DNA from: Allodiplogaster sudhausi
Lineage: Eukaryota; Nematoda; Chromadorea; Rhabditida; Diplogasteridae
Assembly (NCBI GenBank): GCA_945643635.1
Contig: CALZFC010000291.1
Span: 800,001-864,000 of the forward strand
DNA length: 64,000 nt
Direction: 5' to 3'
The translations under genes and the position numbers were made by a program. Of the stretch, positions 53,931 to 63,075 are shown piece after piece (position 1 is the first letter of the stretch; every line of letters begins with the position of its first letter). The notes under the pieces are model-generated. The model saw only the letters and a program-made list of their open reading frames with translations, was not told where the DNA came from and did no database searches.

Positions 53931-56128
53931 ATACTGGGAGAGAAATTAAATATTAACCAGATTTATGAACGGATGATCTTTTTATTTATTTCATTTAGAA
54001 GACAACTATATAAAGATGATGAAGTTTCCGAGAAGTTTCTTTCAAAAGCCTCGAAAAGAGAGCACAATTCCATAAAGCCACACCAGTTTTGGTCGTCGAT
54101 GCCTCTGCGGTTGTGCTGGCGAGAGAAGTTGTAGTTGGCTCGGTTGTCGGTTCTAATACGGGGAGAGAAATGAAATATTAACCAGATACATGAACGGATG
54201 ATCTTTTTATTTATTTCATTTAGAAGACAACTATATAAAGATGATGAAGTTTCGGAGAAGTTTCTTCCAAAACCTCGAAAAGAGAGCACAATTCCATATA
54301 GCCACACCAGTTTTGGTCGTCGATGCCTCTGCGGTTGTGCTGCCGAGAGAAGTTGGCGTTGACTCGGTAGTCGGTTCTAATACAATGAGGAAATGAAATA
54401 TTAACCATATTTATGCTGTCATGGTCATTATATTTATTAAATTTAAACAAAACTAGAGATCAGAAAATTGCCGAGGAATCTTTCAAAAGCCTCGAAAAGT
54501 AAGCCCAATTCAATAAAGGCACCAGTCATGGTGGTATTTTAAAGAAGCATTCTTTTCCTTCTCTACAACACAAGCGCTAGTTTTCGTACTGTAAGACGCT
54601 CTTACCAGCAACCTCTTTGCTGTGCCTCTTACAAATCCTCCAGGACTCCTTTATCACTCTCGCCCAACTCTCTCCCTGCACTCTCCCTCGCAGTGCTCCT
54701 TTCCAATCTTTCTTCCTTATCATCACTCCACGATCCGAACACCGCTGGAACCTAGAAGGAGGGGGACAGAGGGAACGACGATCTTCGAGTAGAGATCCGA
54801 AAAGCTTGTGATGAGTAGATGCGATGCGGGAACACAAGCGATGAACACGAACACAGAACACGAACCGAACTGTTTATTCACCAGTAGAAGGGGGATTATA
54901 TAGGAAAGTATGCTGAAGTACTTTGTGGACTTCTGGGTGAAGTCAGGGTGGCCGGCCAGGCCGATCCGGTGGCCGTGGCCTACTCTGGAGGCCGGGGGCC
55001 GTGGTCAATTGACTACAGTTCGCGGTCCTAAAAAAAACCATCCTCCAAGGATGTCACCACTCTCGATATTCAGCTTGAAAAGGCGTGTTCAAATATATTT
55101 GAATTTGTCTTATTTGTTTAAAGAGTGGTGAGGTACGATATTTTGAATGGGGTTTTCTCCAACGCAATTTTTAAAGACTTTTTTTCTTCAGCTTTGTGGC
55201 CGGAGCCAGTACCGGGGGCTAGGTCCGGGGCTAGGCCGACCTCTGGGGACAGGGCCGGGCTGGTGTACTTCGGAGATGAATAGAGCAGGTATAATTATTA
55301 CCAATTACAACTTTGTATGCCAAGTCACGTCTTCTACTAACATACACACAACTCCACAACAAAAGATGAAGAAATTGTAGCGAACATTCTTTAAAATTCC
55401 TTAAAAAAGTGGGCACACTGCCATAAAACAACCATTTTTGGTCGTCGATGCCTCTGAGGTTGTGTTTGCGAGAGACGATGCAGTTGACTTGGCAGCCGGT
55501 TCTAATACGAGGAAGAAAAGGAAATACTAACCATATTTATGCTCCGATAATCATTCTATATAATTCATTTAAAACAAAACTATTTTAAGATGAGGAAATT
55601 GCCGAGAAATGTTTTTCAAAAGCCTCGGAAAATAATCATTATTCCACCTGTGCACTTATCAGCGTACACCTTCTCGTAGACAAGGGTACCGTTATCAATG
55701 CTCCCGCTAGAGGAGCAGCCACTGTTTGCCGTGAAGTGAAGAATCGAGCACGACTCGGTTGCCTTGGAAGATTAATTATCATGATTTATTAGACAAATTA
55801 AACACGTTTTGGTCTCGCAAAATAAACGATTAATTGATTAAAAGTTCGCAGAAATTCAATCGAACCAGGCATTAGTTGGCACAACTCAAGATCTCATCTC
55901 TCAGCTTCATGGTTGTTATAACAGCATCGAGAAGGCTGTGGTCGCTGCCAAGATTCATCGCCTTCTGAATGCTTGAATACTATGGCGCCATTAATAATTT
56001 TAATTCTTGGACTTTCGCTCATATTTCTAATGTTGTTATTACTTTGTAAGGTTAAATAAAGTAGTTCTGAACTGAACCTCCTTCTCTGCCGCACAAGTTA
56101 TTCCGATGAGCAACAGCAGCAGGCGCAT
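53530..56128 (-). CDS. Secreted Cys-module protein with four Thr-rich linker exons
   Basis: A complete phase-consistent seven-exon model of 222 aa. Exon 1 complement(56078-56128) is a signal peptide, MRLLLLLIGITCAAEKE. Exon 2 complement(55648-55762) reads ATESCSILHFTANSGCSSSG to VYADKC. Then come four 69-nt phase-1 exons: 55433-55501 (EPAAKSTASSLANTTSEAST), 54308-54376 (EPTTESTPTSLGSTTAEAST), 54084-54152 (EPTTEPTTTSLASTTAEAST) and 53859-53927 (EPTTEPTTSSLASTTAEAST). The terminal exon complement(53530-53756) reads ACNPSACIEMIQQLDYIICR, then SKVNLEFVIFFLTPMIYRD, and stops at 53530. The linkers are likely O-glycosylated, and the Cys modules resemble nematode C6-type extracellular domains. An alternative upstream ATG at 56158 would add ten residues. 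Function unknown; secretion is well supported. Confidence 0.7.
53859..54530 (-). repeat. Tandem linker-exon duplication, ~223-bp unit
   Basis: Three consecutive units, each one 69-nt Thr-linker exon plus intron. Introns share AACTATATAAAGATGATGAA and CTCGAAAAGAGAGCACAATT. The fourth linker exon, at 55433, lies further away and is more diverged. Confidence 0.9.
54768..55118 (-). mobile_element. LTR-like repeat, copy 1
   Basis: ~350 bp, nearly identical in reverse to 57796-58147. On its own strand it carries TATATAATCCCCC and, ~25 bp on, GAATAAA, the TATA and poly(A) order expected of an LTR. No TG/CA ends are obvious. Next to it, 54560-54767 (minus) has an open stretch SDRGVMIRKKDWKGALRG, RVQGESWARVIKESWR, possibly a remnant of internal retroelement sequence. 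Confidence 0.6.
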
Positions 56129-56204
56129 TTCGAGTCGGCTGCTTCGAACAATAAACATTTGAAAAATACGAAGCAAACTTTCCATGTCTTTGGAGAGCAC
56201 TTAT

Positions 56205-56330
56205 CGTCCGTGCTTCTTTCCATTAGCGTTTTCCTTGCCGTCTCCCAGGGCCACAAAGTAGAAGGGGCACGATAGGAAAGACAGTTCGTTTCAGCGTGCA
56301 TAGTAACATGTGAAAGCGAGGCAGGACCGT
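56205..56330. repeat. Dispersed repeat (second copy 57665-57790)
   Basis: TTTCCATTAGCGTTTTCCTT, AAGTAGAAGGGGC and GTAACATGTGAAAGCGA recur at 57665-57790, and partly at 57055-57110. Confidence 0.8.
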
Positions 56331-56499
56331 TTTATCTGTAGCAAGTGTTTTTTTTGCTTCTTCCCTCCGTTCTGTTTCACTGTAGGCTTGCTGATGGGGG
56401 TCACTTCTCTGTGGGGTACCGAAAATTGCTATGGATCTAATGTGTAATTAATTTTAGAAGAGAAATGGATCAATTAGTCAGCATAATTTGGTAAAGCTT

Positions 56500-56700
56500 A
56501 AAGGAGGGCCATCACCGAAAAGTATTTAATGCAGGTACGAATTGCCCCGTCTGCCCTGTGATTCCTCACTCTCCTTTTCGCGTGCTATTTCGCAGGTCGC
56601 ACAAACCCGCTGCGTGAAAATAGCACGCGTGAATGAGAGTGCGAAGGGCCGCGGCAAGTTGAAATATCACATAATTTTTCGGCGATCGCCCTCCTTTAAA
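56500..56700. mobile_element. MITE with AAAGGAGGGC inverted termini
   Basis: The left end TTAAAGGAGGGCCATCACCG and the right end CGGCGATCGCCCTCCTTTAA are inverted repeats of ~25 bp. ~200 bp, non-coding, same family as 24322-24826 and 48935-49160. Confidence 0.75.
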
Positions 56701-56924
56701 TGGAGACTCATGGCAGGCCATTTATCATTTTACTATGAAAGAAAGCCTATCGATCTGCTTCGTTCGTTAACGTCCCCGCTCCAGAAATGGACCGCCGACT
56801 ACTTTCCACTCCGCCTTCCACCACGGAAGTATTCTGCGACACCGCGCTACGATGACACGTGGCATGTACAGTAAACGAGGCTGAGAAAAAAGACGGACAG
56901 AAGTCGGATGGTGCATAGAGATAG

Positions 56925-57060
56925 TGAGACAGAGACAAAGACAGAGGGAGTGAGACAAAGAGAGAGAGAAAGAGAGAGACCGATAGGGAGGACAGTGTGA
57001 GAAAGAGAAGGTGAAGGAGAAAAAAAGACGGAGAGAAAGAGGGAGTGAGAGGATGTATAG
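56925..57060. repeat. AG-rich simple sequence
   Basis: Imperfect (AG)n/(GAGA)n. The Leu/Ser-rich minus frames over it are artefacts. Confidence 0.9.
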
Positions 57061-57795
57061 TAACATGTGAATGGGAGGCAAGAGCGTTTACTCTGTATCT
57101 AAAGTTTTTTTCTTGTTAAATGTATCTAAAAGAGTAAGAAGGTGAGCCGAAGTAACAATAAGATTCCTAATAAAGATTTCAGATCGTAAATAATAAAATT
57201 GACTGTAAAAACTGACACTGAGAAACAGATTAAGGGCTATATTAGCGCGCTAATCGCGATGGGTGCTAAAATGGGCCTGCCTATTACACTTATCCCCTCG
57301 TTCATATTCTGGTGCATTCATGTGCATTATAATTATGCAATCAAGTAATAATTACCGTGATCATTTCCTGGCCTCATAAGTCTGCCTATCAGTGCTCATG
57401 TTGTGCGTTTTCTCTTCCCATTCCTCGCACTATTCTGTGGTTGCCGTCACGCAGTTTGTTGAATAAAGTGTTCTTGCGACAGTTCCACTCCTATTCACAC
57501 CAGGGCGACAGCGGAGAAGCCGGCGAGCTTCGTTGCAAGAGTTCAATTATTGACGAGCATGTATGAAGATTCTCAATGGAGCTCTTGTGCTTTTCTTGTC
57601 AACGCTGCCATTTCAGCACTCCTCTTCATCTTATTCATCGTATTCATTGCCTGTCTTTGGAGCAATTATCGTCCGAGCTTCTTTCCATTAGCTTTTTCCT
57701 TGCCGTATCCCAGGACCACGAAGTAGAAGGGGCTCATATCTGTAGGAAAGACAGTCGGTTCAGCATGGATTGTAACATGGGAAAGCGAAGCATGT

Positions 57796-58147
57796 TCAAT
57801 AAGACAAATTCAAATATATTTGAACACGCCTTTTCAAGCTGAATATCGAGAGTGGTGACATCCTTGGAGGATGGTTTTTTTAGGACCGCGAACTGTAGTC
57901 AATTGACCACGGCCCCCGGCCTCCAGAGTAGGCCACGGCCACCGGATCGGCCTGGCCGGCCACCCTGACTTCACCCAGAAGTCCACAAAGTACTTCAGCA
58001 TACTTTCCTATATAATCCCCCTTCTACTGGTGAATAAACAGTTCGGTTCGTGTTCTGTGTTCGTGTTCATCGCTTGTGTTCCCGCATCGCATCTACTCAT
58101 CACAAGCTTTTCGGATCTCTACTCGAAGATCGTCGTTCCCTCTGTCC
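57796..58147 (+). mobile_element. LTR-like repeat, copy 2 (solo)
   Basis: Plus-oriented copy of 54768-55118; TATATAATCC at ~58010 and AATAAA at ~58033. It ends at CCTCTGTCCC and is followed by unrelated AT-rich DNA, so it looks like a solo LTR. Confidence 0.6.
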
Positions 58148-58403
58148 CATTATTAAGAATATTGAACGTGCAGAAATAATTTGAATTTGTTTTACATAAA
58201 AATTCATGCTGCACTTCTGTTATAAAATTTAGCTGCGCATCGTGGGTGCGAAACTGTTTCTGTACGAATTGGGGCCGGAATCCAGGATGAGTTAGCTGTT
58301 TCTGCCTAAATGTTACTCAAAAACATGGTGGTGGTATGGCTTTGGGGAGGCCCAAAATCAGCGTGGGTCTGTCAAATCGACCGTAACCTTTTCCCCCTTT
58401 CAG

Positions 58404-58570
58404 GACGAGACAGAATCTCTCGTTCAGCTGCTCCGCATGGATGGCGAACGGCTTCCTTCTACACGCTGCAGCAGAAGATGCAGTTCTGCGGAACGACGTG
58501 CAATCTCTGCGCCTCCAGCACCGCGTCCACGACGCCGAGCACGGCCACCACTCAACCCGTCGGCAAATAA
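58404..58570 (+). pseudogene. ShKT-domain exon with internal frameshift
   Basis: ShKT domains are small six-Cys modules common in nematode secreted proteins, where they are often not toxins. After a TTTCAG acceptor, one frame holds the N-terminal half pattern C-x2-W-x3-G (CSAWMANGF). A different frame holds the C-terminal half with CGTTCNLC, followed by a Ser/Thr-rich tail (ASSTASTTPSTATTQPVGK) and TAA at 58568. The two halves are out of frame and the Cys expected after GF is absent, so the domain as it stands is broken. Sequence error is an alternative. No upstream exons assigned. Confidence 0.45.
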
Positions 58571-59300
58571 GCAGCCATTTCATCATACACCAAGCGTATC
58601 AATCAATACTGTTCACTATGTGTAAATTTAAGCACAAGCAAGCCCCGAAACCATAATGAAATTTAATTTCCTTCTTCATTAATGTCATAAAATATGTTGC
58701 CTTTGTTTTTTTTTCATGCACTGCACCCCAGCACAAAATTTAGTGCTAGCTGCAATATTACTACTATAAGAAAATGATGAAGCTGGAAATTTTTAGCAGA
58801 TTTATCGAAGCAAATCGTTTTTTTTTGTCAGAACATCATAGGGAAAATCTCTCATAATGCGATTGTTATGCTTGAGAACTCTTATTATTAATATGATAGC
58901 GCCACTACCGCCACCGCCACCGCCAATACCGCCTCCACCGATATTTATACCAGCCCATGGCCTTCATACAAATCGAAGGCCATAAACCAGCAAAAGTTTT
59001 TTATTTTCAGTTTTACATGTGAAATTCTCGGCAAAATGTTAGTGCATTAGCACCACCAAAAACCTCGATTGGAAAAAGCTTGCATGCACTTGGGTACTTA
59101 GCAAATCCGGCCGTCTCGGCCGAAACTTTAGTCAACCGGGATGAATTGGCCGAACGCTGCGCGCATTCACCTTTTCTCCAGATGCGGTCACGCCTTGACA
59201 GAATGAAGGCGAGAACCGGTGAAGAAGGTTGAACTCAAAATAAATGTGACATCTGCCTCCCAATTCGTTGAACTCGTGACTCTAAACATCAAACAACTTC
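58571..59300. other. Intergenic
   Basis: A short CCGCCA-rich run lies at 58905-58940. 59145-59190 shares CGCTGCGCGCATTCACCTTTT with 60700-60720. No gene seen. Confidence 0.5.
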
Positions 59301-59302
59301 GT

Positions 59303-59404
59303 CTACATAAGAGAAAGGAATGAGCAAGCCTTAGCTGCTCCTTCAGTTGCAACGATAGCGAGAATCAGAAAGAGAGCGGCAGTGCAAAGAAGACGTTGAA
59401 GCAT
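59303..59404 (-). CDS. Signal-peptide ORF, paralogue of 62.9-kb exon
   Basis: MLQRLLCTAALFLILAIVAT, then EGAAKACSFLSLM and a TAG. Its hydrophobic core is nearly identical to the plus-strand exon at 62929-62992, and the shared upstream region includes an ATAAAAGG box at about 59500 and CGGAGCTCCCTTGCCCTTAC. Where the paralogue has a GT donor after GAAG, this copy has GAGCAG, so the splice site is lost and only a 33-aa peptide can be made. Probably a decayed first exon. Confidence 0.5.
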   Translation of the reverse strand: MLQRLLCTAALFLILAIVATEGAAKACSFLSLM

Positions 59405-59599
59405 CCCTGAAGCACAAAAGACTTCTCCGAAAAAGTAGAGTAAGGGCAAGGGAGCTCCGCTCTCTTTCAAGTGCTGAAATGCTCAAACCGCCACCTTTTA
59501 TAATCAGTTCGGGTTCATGTGTACAGGTTGCTTGGGAGCCGAAGTCAACCTAAAGCCAGTGGAGAACGATTTGACTGTTGCATGACAACTGGAACCATC

Positions 59600-59632
59600 A
59601 GAAGAGAGAGAGAGAGAGAGAGAGGGAGATGA
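59600..59632. repeat. AG microsatellite
   Basis: Short (AG)n run. Confidence 0.9.
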
Positions 59633-59654
59633 GAGATCAAGGTAAGAAGTGAAC

Positions 59655-60309
59655 CTGGCGTGGGTGGCGTTGGAGGGGGCGTTGGTGGTTGAGGAGTTGT
59701 CGGAGGAAGTGTGGTTCGAGGGAGTGTTGTGGTGGTAATTGAATTTTTGGGAAGATTAACATAATTGCTATAATTTATGTGGTTTTTGCCGCCTCTGTGA
59801 ATTTGGTCCTCTGCTGCAGTGCATTCACGGTTGTCAACTGACATCCCCGGTCGGACCCTCGGTTATGCTTAGAAGAGAATGGTCGATCAATCGAATGGCA
59901 ACAGCTGTCTGGACAATTCGCTACCGTATTCAATGGCCAGATCCGACTGCGGTGTAATTTAAAACCGGTCCAAATTTACAGAGCACAAAATTATCATATT
60001 ATGTTTTGGGAAAAAAGTTGTTTTGATTGTTGCCATAAACAGAGGAGGAAACATAAAATGTTTTTCTCCCAGCAGCAGTGACTCTTGCAGATTGCAGTGT
60101 GCAGGAAAGCCTCGCCGGGCTTATTAGCAGCACACGAATACTGAACGTGAACATTTTTGAACTTTTGAAAGAGTCAGTAAAAAAGGAATGTAGCTAGTAT
60201 GACAATATTTGAATCGTTTACTCACGCATGCTTCACTATCAACAACTGCGAAGATCAGAAGAAGAGGTGCGATGGAAATAAGATGCGAAGCATTCCTGTA
60301 ATTACGCAT
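59655..60309 (-). CDS. Secreted Thr/Pro-rich protein, first exons
   Basis: complement(60226-60309) encodes MRNYRNASHLISIAPLLLIF, then AVVDSEAC, a signal peptide, ending at GTGAGT. complement(59655-59837), after a GATGTCAG acceptor, encodes NRECTAAEDQIHRGGKNHIN, YSNYVNLPKNS and a mucin-like tail TTTTLPRTTLPPTTPQPPTP ending in phase 1. The simplest splice is out of phase; an alternative donor inside GATAGTGAAG would restore it, so the junction is uncertain. Thr/Pro-rich linkers usually precede another extracellular domain, which was not found downstream. Family unknown. Confidence 0.4.
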
Positions 60310-60899
60310 TTTATTACGACGGTCTCTCGTTTCTTAAGGATACAGCAAAGTAATATAAAAGATATCGCGAACAAGATGTTGATACTTTTTGGTATGTAAA
60401 ATGTACTGATTCGTAGGCTCCTTTTTACACTGGCAGCGCTACTGTTACTCTTTTTAATGAAGTGGTTCTGCCGGCTACGAAGATTCTCGACCAACTGTTA
60501 GTTTGAGTGTAACATCAATCACAGCGTTTTGCCAAGTAGCACCGGGTTAACTTTCATTTAACCGTGAAAAGGACAAGGACAACCGCACATCGCGACCGCA
60601 GCGCATCAAACATCAGTTAATTTTATATCGTTCGAGATATAATTTGCGGGTATCGGACCTCAATTGGTGAAACATGGATGCTCATCTTTCTACTCGAAAC
60701 GCTGCGCGCATTCACCTTTTCGGCAACGCCTTGGCAGAATGAAGGTGCGTTAAAGGATGTATCCGACGGAAAATAACTTCTTCTTTTATATTCCCATATG
60801 ATCAAGTTTTGACCAAAAAAATCGATTAGATTTGATCCCGCTTTACGAAAGTCAGTATTTAGCCAGAAATTTGCATTTGTCTTTTGGAATACGGTACAA
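60310..60899. other. No supported gene
   Basis: Contains a second CGCTGCGCGCATTCACC fragment near 60700. The left palindrome arm may extend leftward into this region, but its mirror lies beyond the window. Confidence 0.4.
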
Positions 60900-61824
60900 A
60901 AGGTCTCTGTCGATGCACCCAGTGTATGTTCAAATCCAAGCAACGGGCGGGAAGAAGAGGCAGTCTCTGCTCATCTTGCCCACTTAGCACCCCACTTTCA
61001 ACAAGGGATATATGATACAGACGTCAGAGAAAAGTGAGACAATGAAAGAACTGGAGAGAAGTTAGATACACATACGTTTCAAATTTGAAATTTTGTTGCG
61101 GGCGCTAAGAGAAGGCTTATCCAGTTGGGAGTTTAGCACAGTTCTAAACGTTATTTTATGAGATACGATATTCTTTTCATCGGACACTTCCTTTAAATGT
61201 CATATCTGGCTCGTTGAACACGGCGCCTCAGACACATTTCATGCGCAAATAGCACTTCTAAACCAATTTCATTTTTTCGGTACGCTTCATCGTTTGTTTT
61301 GTAAGCAAAATAGATCGTTCATCAGTTCAAATGACATCATTTATTCAAGAAGAGCTTCTCGATGAAAAGAAGAAGTTGATATTTCCATATGAAAGAACTC
61401 TCGTTATGCAATTGTAGATTCGGTCTACTTGCCTGCAATTACTCATTCATTATGAGGTCTAAATTCTTTTTTTTTATAATAAGAGTTGAGAAAGTCTTTT
61501 AGGTAATATGTTGATACTGAGGTAGGTTCAAGTACGCTAAGTGAAAAATAAATATTCACGCAAAACTCAGGGAAAACGAAGACATAATTGGACTGGAAAA
61601 CGGGAAACCTCTTGTAGTTCAAGCGGTACATAGATTGCAAGTCTTTGGGCAGACAATCCTGAGCAGTTCGATGATCGGCGGAAAGTGGCAATTTTGCGCA
61701 GCACAGTTTACCCCCGGCTTATCTAAGCATCCTCAAGTATAAAGGACATTTATGACAACGACTTGGCTATAACCGTTTAATAATTACTGAATTTGCATTT
61801 CCAAATGTCGTCATATTAATTTAT
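60900..61824. repeat. Palindrome 2, left arm
   Basis: Each position pairs with 124900 minus that position: 60900 pairs with 64000 and 61824 with 63076. Identical 82-codon frames occur at complement(61443-61691) and 63209-63457, and I saw very few differences. The arm holds a spliceable-looking block DCLPKDLQSMYRLNYK, but whether it is an exon is unclear. Confidence 0.95.
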
Positions 61825-62560
61825 ATGCGGGTGCATGGCAACTCATTGTCAGAAAGATAACCATTAGAGAGAGAGAGAGGAGAGAGAAAGTGAGAGAGAG
61901 ATGAGGGAGGAGAGAGAAAGGCGAGGGAGGACGTTGTCATACATAAATGGCCTTTCTACCTGAGGATGTGAAGATAGGCTGAGGTTTGCAAACTGTGCTA
62001 ACATTGTGCAAATTTGCATCGACCTGAAATACGCTACGCTCAAGACGTTCTGCGCAAAGACTTGAAATCTATGCACCTGAAATACTATTGGTTTCCTGTT
62101 TGCCAATCTTATTGTGTCATCGTTTTCTCTATATTTTCAGTGAATATTTATTATTTCAACTACTATCACTTCGCGTACTTGAGCCAATGAATATATTAAC
62201 TAAAATACTTTCTCAATTCTTATTTAAAAAAAAGGAATTTAGACCTATTAATGAATGACTAATTGCATTAAAGTAGACGGAATCTACAACTACATAACGA
62301 GAACCCATTCATACGGAAAGATCAACTTCTTCATTCCACCGAGAAGCTCTCCTTTGATAAATGATGTCATTTAAACTGATGAACAATATTAATTTGCTTA
62401 CAAAACAAACGATGAAGCGAGCCGAAAAAAAAATTAAAATTGGTTTAGAGGTGCTATGTGCGCATGAAATGTGTTTGAGGCGCAGAGTCGCGTTATCAAC
62501 GAGTTATGAGGTTATCACTTACATATTAGGTGGTCATATTTGACGAAGAGTTTCCATTAG
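61825..62560. repeat. Palindrome 2 centre with an older diverged arm copy
   Basis: 62025-62560 is a diverged direct copy of 63240-63690 (for example AATTTAGACCT, GAATCTACAA, GATGTCATTT, ACAAAACAAACGATGAAGCG, GCGCATGAAATGTGT), hence an inverted copy of the left arm. Its counterpart of the block above reads DVLRKDLKSMHLKYY. An (AG)n run sits at 61865-61920. Confidence 0.8.
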
Positions 62561-62822
62561 AGGGAAGGAATTAATTTTTCAACTACTTTTCCAAAGCATC
62601 TAATCAGTGCTTTTCAATATGGGAAGGGGTTCAATTAGAGAAGGACTAATTTCTTATTGTTATTATGGAGGCAAAAACAGACGAAGGATGTGACATTCAT
62701 TGTTATAAGAAGAAGTACATGATTGTTTTTACACAACTTCTTCAAAAGAAATTACATTAAAACATATATACATATAGTCTAGGATATGTATCCAGTAGAA
62801 GTTGACTCGTACCGGAACAGAT

Positions 62823-62830
62823 TATAAAAG
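62823..62830 (+). promoter_or_regulatory. TATA box
   Basis: TATAAAAG, ~100 bp before the ATG at 62929; conserved in the inverted paralogue near 59500. Confidence 0.6.
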
Positions 62831-62928
62831 GGAGTGCTAAGACCATTTTGGCACTTGAAAGAGAGTGGAGCTCCCCTGCCCTTACTCTAGTTTATCGGAG
62901 AAGTGTTTTGTGTTTAAGTGACCACAGG

Positions 62929-62992
62929 ATGCTTCGACGTCTTCTTTGCACTGCCGCTCTCTTTCTGATTCTCGCCATCGTTGTAGCTGAAG
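62929..62992 (+). CDS. Signal-peptide first exon of a secreted gene
   Basis: MLRRLLCTAALFLILAIVVA then E, ending at GAAG/GTTCTC in phase 1, the same phase as other secreted Cys-family genes in the window. CCACAG lies directly before the ATG and could be a trans-splice acceptor. The conserved block CTCCCCTGCCCTTACTCTAG precedes it, and a TATA box is at 62823. Candidate second exons are the DCLPKDLQSMYRLNYK-type blocks at 62.0 and 63.2 kb, but their phase is unproven. The gene probably continues into or across the palindrome. Confidence 0.5.
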
Positions 62993-63075
62993 GTTCTCAT
63001 TCCTTTCTCTTAGCATCAAACACTCTGATTACTGGCCAGCAAATATACAAATATTATATATTCATCGACATTAAA

